From Chloroflexota bacterium (GTDB lineage Bacteria > Chloroflexota > Dehalococcoidia > UBA6926 > JACQUM01), in NCBI GenBank assembly GCA_016210295.1, contig JACQUM010000015.1, positions 1-10,185 of the forward strand: a stretch of DNA of 10,185 nucleotides, read 5' to 3'. Every line of letters begins with the position of its first letter. Within the stretch, counting starts at the first letter, position 1. Under the pieces are notes generated by a model. The model was given only the letters and a program-made list of their open reading frames with translations. It had not been told where the DNA came from and did no database searches. A program made the translations under genes and the position numbers. This document shows, one piece after another, positions 7,417 to 10,185 of this stretch.

Positions 7417-8169
7417 CTACGGCCCTTGAGGCGCCCAGCCGTGCTCGTTGAGGAACCGGAGGTCCTCCTTGGTCAGCTCTGCCCGAGGGAGCAGGTCGGG
7501 GCGGCGAAGGAGCGTCCGCAGCAGAGACTGATGACGGCGCCACCGGGCTATCTCGGCGTGGTTGCCGGAGAGGAGCACGTCTGGGACCAGCCAGCCACGG
7601 TAGTCGGCGGGGCGGGTGTACTGGGGATATTGGAGGAGGCCGCCGGCGAAGGAGTCTGTCGCGGCGGACTCCTCATTGCCCAGGACGCCGGGAACGTGCC
7701 GGGCGACGGCGTCGATGACGACCAGGGCGGCCAGCTCGCCCCCGGTGAGGACGTAGTCGCCGATGCTGATCTCGTCGGTAGCGACGCGCTCGCGGACGCG
7801 CTCGTCTACCCCTTCGTAGTGACCGCAGATCAGGACCAGGGCAGGCGAGCGGGCCAGCTCTTGTCCGACCTTCTGAGTGAAGGGGCGTCCCTGGGGCGTC
7901 AGCAGGACGATGGGAGCCTGGTCCGCCTTCTCTCCCAGGGTGGCTTTGGCTGCCTCCACGGCCTCTGCGACGGGCTCCGGCTTCATTACCATGCCCGGGC
8001 CGCCTCCGTAGGCGTAGTCGTCGCAGACCTGATGGCGGTCGTGGGCGAAGTCGCGGATGTTGCGGACGTGGAGGCGGAGGAGACCCTGCTTCAGGGCTCG
8101 GCCCGTCACGCTCACGGCGAGGGGCCCGGGAAAGAGCTCCGGGAAGAGGGTGAGGACGTGGATGTCCAT
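7417..8169 (-). CDS. trmD: tRNA (guanine37-N1)-methyltransferase
   Basis: TrmD transfers a methyl group from S-adenosylmethionine to G37 next to the anticodon, which prevents +1 frameshifting. The 250-residue product has the SPOUT trefoil-knot signatures: YGGGPGMVMKPEPV (54-67), LTPQGRPF (90-97), LICGHYEGVDERV (113-125) and SIGDYVLTGGE (135-145). EESAATDSF (166-174) contains the likely catalytic Asp172, and LLSGNHAEIARWR (199-211) lies near the end. I chose the ATG at 8169 because GCAGGA lies 9 bases upstream and it gives the usual MDIxVLTLFPE start. The ATG at 8178 adds three residues (MTL) and overlaps the preceding stop as ATGA, so it remains possible. The open frame up to 8286 runs antisense-like through the upstream gene and is not real. 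rplS follows downstream; rpsP and rimM, often nearby in other bacteria, are absent upstream. Confidence 0.96.
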   Translation of the reverse strand: MDIHVLTLFPELFPGPLAVSVTGRALKQGLLRLHVRNIRDFAHDRHQVCDDYAYGGGPGMVMKPEPVAEAVEAAKATLGEKADQAPIVLLTPQGRPFTQKVGQELARSPALVLICGHYEGVDERVRERVATDEISIGDYVLTGGELAALVVIDAVARHVPGVLGNEESAATDSFAGGLLQYPQYTRPADYRGWLVPDVLLSGNHAEIARWRRHQSLLRTLLRRPDLLPRAELTKEDLRFLNEHGWAPQGP

Positions 8170-8174
8170 GAGGG

Positions 8175-8696
8175 TCATTCCTGCCGTGGGTGAAGGCCGG
8201 CACCGCGACGCGGGTGATGCTCCACGTGCGGCTGGTGCAGAAGCTCCAGGGCGTGGGGGAGGACGGGGAGGACCACGGCGAGGCACTCGCGGACAGCGGC
8301 AGGGCTCCCGGGAAGGTTCACGACGAGCGAGCGGCCGCGGACGGCGGCCACCTGGCGGGACAGCATCGCCATAGGCGTCTTCGTCAGGGTCTGAGCGCGC
8401 ATCGCTTCGGCGAGCCCCGGGACGAGGCGTTCCGCCACGTCCATAGTCGCCTCGGGAGTCACGTCGCGGAGGCCCAGGCCCGTCCCTCCTGTGGTCAGCA
8501 CGAGGTCGACCTCTTGGTCATCGCACCACCGCCGGAGAAAGGCGGCGATCTGGTCGCGCTCGTCGGGAACGGTGCTCCGGGCGACGACCTCTCCTCCCGC
8601 CGCCGCTATGACCTCTTGAATAGCATCGCCGCTGGCGTCGGCACGCTGTCCGCGTGCAGCGCTATCGCTCACGGTCAAGACCGCAACCTTGAACAT
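8175..8696 (-). CDS. mog: MogA/MoaB-family molybdopterin adenylyltransferase
   Basis: Members of this family adenylylate molybdopterin, activating it for molybdenum insertion. The 173-residue product begins with the family strand VAVLTVSDSAARG (4-16). It carries the nucleotide/molybdopterin-binding TTGGTGLGLRDVTPEAT (68-84) and NLPGSPAAVREC (127-138). GLRDVTPEA resembles MogA more than E. coli MoaB, but the two are hard to separate by eye. A His/Arg-rich tail (about 154-173) extends past the fold. No other molybdenum-cofactor gene lies in the window. The stop overlaps a possible trmD ATG as ATGA, so it may be the first gene of the minus-strand operon. I see no clear ribosome site before its ATG and no convincing promoter. 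Confidence 0.88.
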   Translation of the reverse strand: MFKVAVLTVSDSAARGQRADASGDAIQEVIAAAGGEVVARSTVPDERDQIAAFLRRWCDDQEVDLVLTTGGTGLGLRDVTPEATMDVAERLVPGLAEAMRAQTLTKTPMAMLSRQVAAVRGRSLVVNLPGSPAAVRECLAVVLPVLPHALELLHQPHVEHHPRRGAGLHPRQE

Positions 8697-8848
8697 GGTC
8701 TAAAACTGCTCTGAAAACCGATGTTCTAATCCCCATTCCGACAGGCGATTGGGAGTGCTTGACCTCATTTAAGCCTCAAAGCATGGGTGTTTTTGCCTGA
8801 GAATTGCTCCTACCACATCCAAATCCCCTTAAGTCCCTGTGCGCCTTG

Positions 8849-8877
8849 TTGCGAGGTGGATATGCCGATGCTAGGGT
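8849..8877 (+). promoter_or_regulatory. Promoter candidate for mraZ-rsmH
   Basis: TTGCGA (8849-8854, four of six) lies 17 bases before TAGGGT (8872-8877, three of six), and the -10 is preceded by TGC, giving an extended -10. The hexamers are weak, but the position is telling: transcription would start near 8884, inside the MraZ repeat array, as expected for an autorepressed operon. Confidence 0.5.
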
Positions 8878-8878
8878 G

Positions 8879-8913
8879 TGGGCCATTGTGGGATAAGGTG
8901 GAGAGAAGTGGGA
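8879..8913 (+). promoter_or_regulatory. MraZ operator: four TGGGN-type repeats, 10-bp period
   Basis: TGGGC (8879), TGGGA (8889), TGGAG (8899) and TGGGA (8909) are each separated by exactly 5 bases. MraZ proteins are known to bind short TGGGN direct repeats with this 10-bp spacing upstream of their own gene, and the array lies 47 bases before the mraZ ATG. The third unit is degenerate. Autoregulation of mraZ-rsmH and the downstream dcw genes is therefore likely, though not shown here. Confidence 0.85.
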
Positions 8914-8936
8914 GGCTCGCCGGGAGCCTTCGCTCT

Positions 8937-8943
8937 AAGGAGG
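8937..8943 (+). promoter_or_regulatory. Strong Shine-Dalgarno-like site upstream of mraZ
   Basis: AAGGAGG is an excellent ribosome-binding sequence, but it ends 16 bases before the mraZ ATG at 8960, longer than the usual 5-10. An out-of-frame ATG (8944) follows it with no gap. Either mraZ uses this long spacing, or the weaker GGGCGG that abuts its ATG contributes. Confidence 0.45.
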
Positions 8944-8959
8944 ATGAGCAGCCGGGCGG

Positions 8960-9388
8960 ATGTTTCAGGGTACATACGCATTCAGGATAGACCAGAAGGG
9001 CCGCCTTGTCATCCCGCAGCCCTTTCGCCAGGAGTTCCGCTCCGGCCTGGTTCTGTTCAAGTCCATAGACCCAGCCATTGCCCTGTACCCGGCAACCCTC
9101 TGGAATGAGCTCTCTCGGGGCGACGCCGCAACCCCCTTCTCCCCCAGTAGAGAGCGGCGGATAGGAATGAGGATGTTTGCCAGCGCCTTCACCGAGGAGA
9201 TGGACGCCCAGGGCCGGGTTCTCCTTCCGTCCCTCCTCCGCCAGTACGCGGGGATCCAGGAAGAGGTCGTCGTCGTCGGCGCAGGGAGCTACGTGGCTCT
9301 GTGGAGCCCGGAGCGGTGGCGGCGACAAAGCAGAGAGTTGGATGAGCAGGCGTGGCGGGACGCTGAAGAGCGCAGGACGTCACCGTAA
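8960..9388 (+). CDS. mraZ: Transcriptional regulator MraZ
   Basis: MraZ is the first gene of the dcw cluster in many bacteria and encodes a ring-forming DNA-binding protein that represses its own operon. The 142-residue product has two SpoVT/AbrB-type half-domains. The first opens with MFQGTYAFRIDQKGRLVIP (1-19) and the second with FTEEMDAQGRVLLP (77-90), each keeping the DxxGR core. This length is normal for the family. The ATG at 8960 gives the conserved MFxGxYxxxID start, which outweighs the poor placement of the ribosome site. Its stop overlaps the rsmH ATG (TAATG), so the two genes are probably coupled. The repeats at 8879-8913 are its likely binding site. Confidence 0.95.
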   Translation: MFQGTYAFRIDQKGRLVIPQPFRQEFRSGLVLFKSIDPAIALYPATLWNELSRGDAATPFSPSRERRIGMRMFASAFTEEMDAQGRVLLPSLLRQYAGIQEEVVVVGAGSYVALWSPERWRRQSRELDEQAWRDAEERRTSP

Positions 9389-10185
9389 TGTTTAGAACGA
9401 TGACTATCTATCATCGCCCCGTCCTCCTCCGCGAGGTGGTGGACGCCCTTCGGGTCGTCCCGGGTGCCCAGTACATCGATGGCACGGTCGGCGAGGGTGG
9501 CCACGCTGAGGCGGTCCTTCTCAGGGGAGGAAGAGTCCTGGGCCTGGACGCGAATCCTCTGGCGCTCCGGACGGCCCAAGAGAGGTTCGCCTCCTATAGG
9601 GAGGCCTTCACAGGCGTCCACGCCAACTTCCGCGATATGGCTGGGGTGGCGAGGCCGCTCGGGCTCTCTCCCGTCCAGGGGGTCCTCCTGGACCTGGGCC
9701 TCTCCGCTTTGCTCCTGGAAGGCGAGGCGCGGGGTTTCACCTTCCAGAGGGGCGAACCGCTGGACATGCGCTTCAACCCGGAGGAAGGTCCCACGGCGGC
9801 CGACCTTCTGAACACCCTTTCCCTGGGTGAGCTGGAAGAGCTTCTGAGAGCGGGTGGTGAGCGCCGGTACCGCCATATCGCCAAGGCGATCATGCAGCGA
9901 CGTCCGCTCCGCACCACGGGCGATCTCGTCGCGGCGGTGACGGAGGCCGTTCCCCACCCGATGCCTCGCCATCTCCATCCCGCCACCCTGGTCTTCCAGG
10001 CAGTGCGGATGGCGGTGAACGAGGAGGCCGCCGCTCTAGAGGCCGTCCTCCCTCAGGCGGTCGAGCTCCTGGCTGCGGGTGGCCGCCTGGTGGTCATCAG
10101 CTACCACTCCGGGGAGGACGCCGTTGTGAAGCGGTTCCTTCAAAGGGAGAGCAGGGACTGCATCTGCCCGCCGGCGGTTGTGGAG
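9388..10185 (+). CDS. rsmH: 16S rRNA (cytosine1402-N4)-methyltransferase, 3' end cut by window edge
   Basis: RsmH (formerly MraW) methylates N4 of C1402 in 16S rRNA, tuning the decoding centre. The 266 residues present show the family N-terminus YHRPVLLREVV (8-18), the S-adenosylmethionine site DGTVGEGGHA (31-40), GLDANPLAL (52-60), LDLGLS (101-106), RGFTF (115-119), PLDMRF (124-129), HPATLVFQAVRMAVNEE (197-213) and ISYHSGEDAVVKRF (237-250). A CxCPP motif follows at 258-262. Several conserved positions differ from the common consensus: DLGxSS reads DLGLSA, and HSLEDR reads HSGEDA. The ATG at 9388 overlaps the mraZ stop; an ATG at 9400 would also keep the conserved part. Roughly 30-50 residues are missing at the C-terminus. 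Confidence 0.93.
   Translation, partial: MFRTMTIYHRPVLLREVVDALRVVPGAQYIDGTVGEGGHAEAVLLRGGRVLGLDANPLALRTAQERFASYREAFTGVHANFRDMAGVARPLGLSPVQGVLLDLGLSALLLEGEARGFTFQRGEPLDMRFNPEEGPTAADLLNTLSLGELEELLRAGGERRYRHIAKAIMQRRPLRTTGDLVAAVTEAVPHPMPRHLHPATLVFQAVRMAVNEEAAALEAVLPQAVELLAAGGRLVVISYHSGEDAVVKRFLQRESRDCICPPAVVE

Larger units (their letters stand above)
8697..8959. other. Divergent intergenic region between mog and mraZ
   Basis: These 263 bases separate the minus-strand and plus-strand blocks. The left part (about 8700-8840) is richer in A and T than the coding DNA, as expected for a promoter region, but I found no convincing -35/-10 pair facing mog. The right part holds the mraZ promoter candidate, the MraZ repeats and a Shine-Dalgarno-like AAGGAGG. 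No RNA gene or riboswitch fold is recognisable. Confidence 0.7.

Noticed and set aside
8170..8286. Upstream extension of the trmD reading frame
   Set aside because: It overlaps the mog coding region and encodes Pro/Arg-rich filler; TrmD proteins start at MDIxVLTLFPE.
8795..8815. CTGAGA motif that recalls a TPP riboswitch
   Set aside because: The other conserved parts of a thi-box are missing, and mraZ is not a thiamine gene.
8810..9328. Minus-strand open frame covering the mraZ promoter and mraZ
   Set aside because: It overlaps the operator and the conserved mraZ gene on the other strand and looks like compositional noise.
9289..9978. Minus-strand open frame of 229 codons opposite rsmH
   Set aside because: It is antisense to conserved RsmH motifs and has no recognisable domain or ribosome site.

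Overview
The window is a GC-rich bacterial chromosome segment made up entirely of housekeeping genes. I see no phage, transposon, CRISPR, rRNA or tRNA signal. The compact 438-residue SecD, the clustering of secD-secF with cca, def, priA, rplS and trmD, the high GC content, and a hairpin-rich intergenic repeat that looks like ones I recall from Dehalococcoidia all suggest a high-GC Chloroflexota, perhaps class Dehalococcoidia. That placement is an inference from gene content and memory, not from a search.

There are two divergent blocks. The minus-strand block (8696 down to 1) reads, in order of transcription, mogA/moaB-like, trmD, rplS, priA, def, cca, secD and secF. secF runs off the left edge. 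Three junctions are ATGA stop/start overlaps (mogA-trmD, def-cca, cca-secD), so the block is tightly packed. It is broken by two short gaps. The 7320-7417 gap before rplS has an extended -10 promoter candidate. The 4222-4464 gap before def has a strong sigma70-type promoter and a compact palindromic repeat element. The plus-strand block (8960 to 10185) is mraZ followed by rsmH with a TAATG overlap. This is the usual head of the dcw cell-division and cell-wall cluster; rsmH runs off the right edge.

Functionally, the minus block covers translation and export: tRNA m1G37 methylation, ribosomal protein L19, replication restart, removal of N-terminal formyl groups, tRNA CCA-end maturation, and the SecDF membrane motor. 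One molybdenum-cofactor gene sits at its head. The plus block starts with a transcription factor that probably represses its own operon: four TGGGN-type repeats in exact 10-bp register lie just upstream of mraZ, beside an extended -10 promoter candidate.

I found no convincing new biological system. The points most worth following up are the MraZ operator, the palindromic repeat, the promoter-backed GTG start of def, the divergent motifs in RsmH, and the coupling of a molybdopterin gene to trmD.
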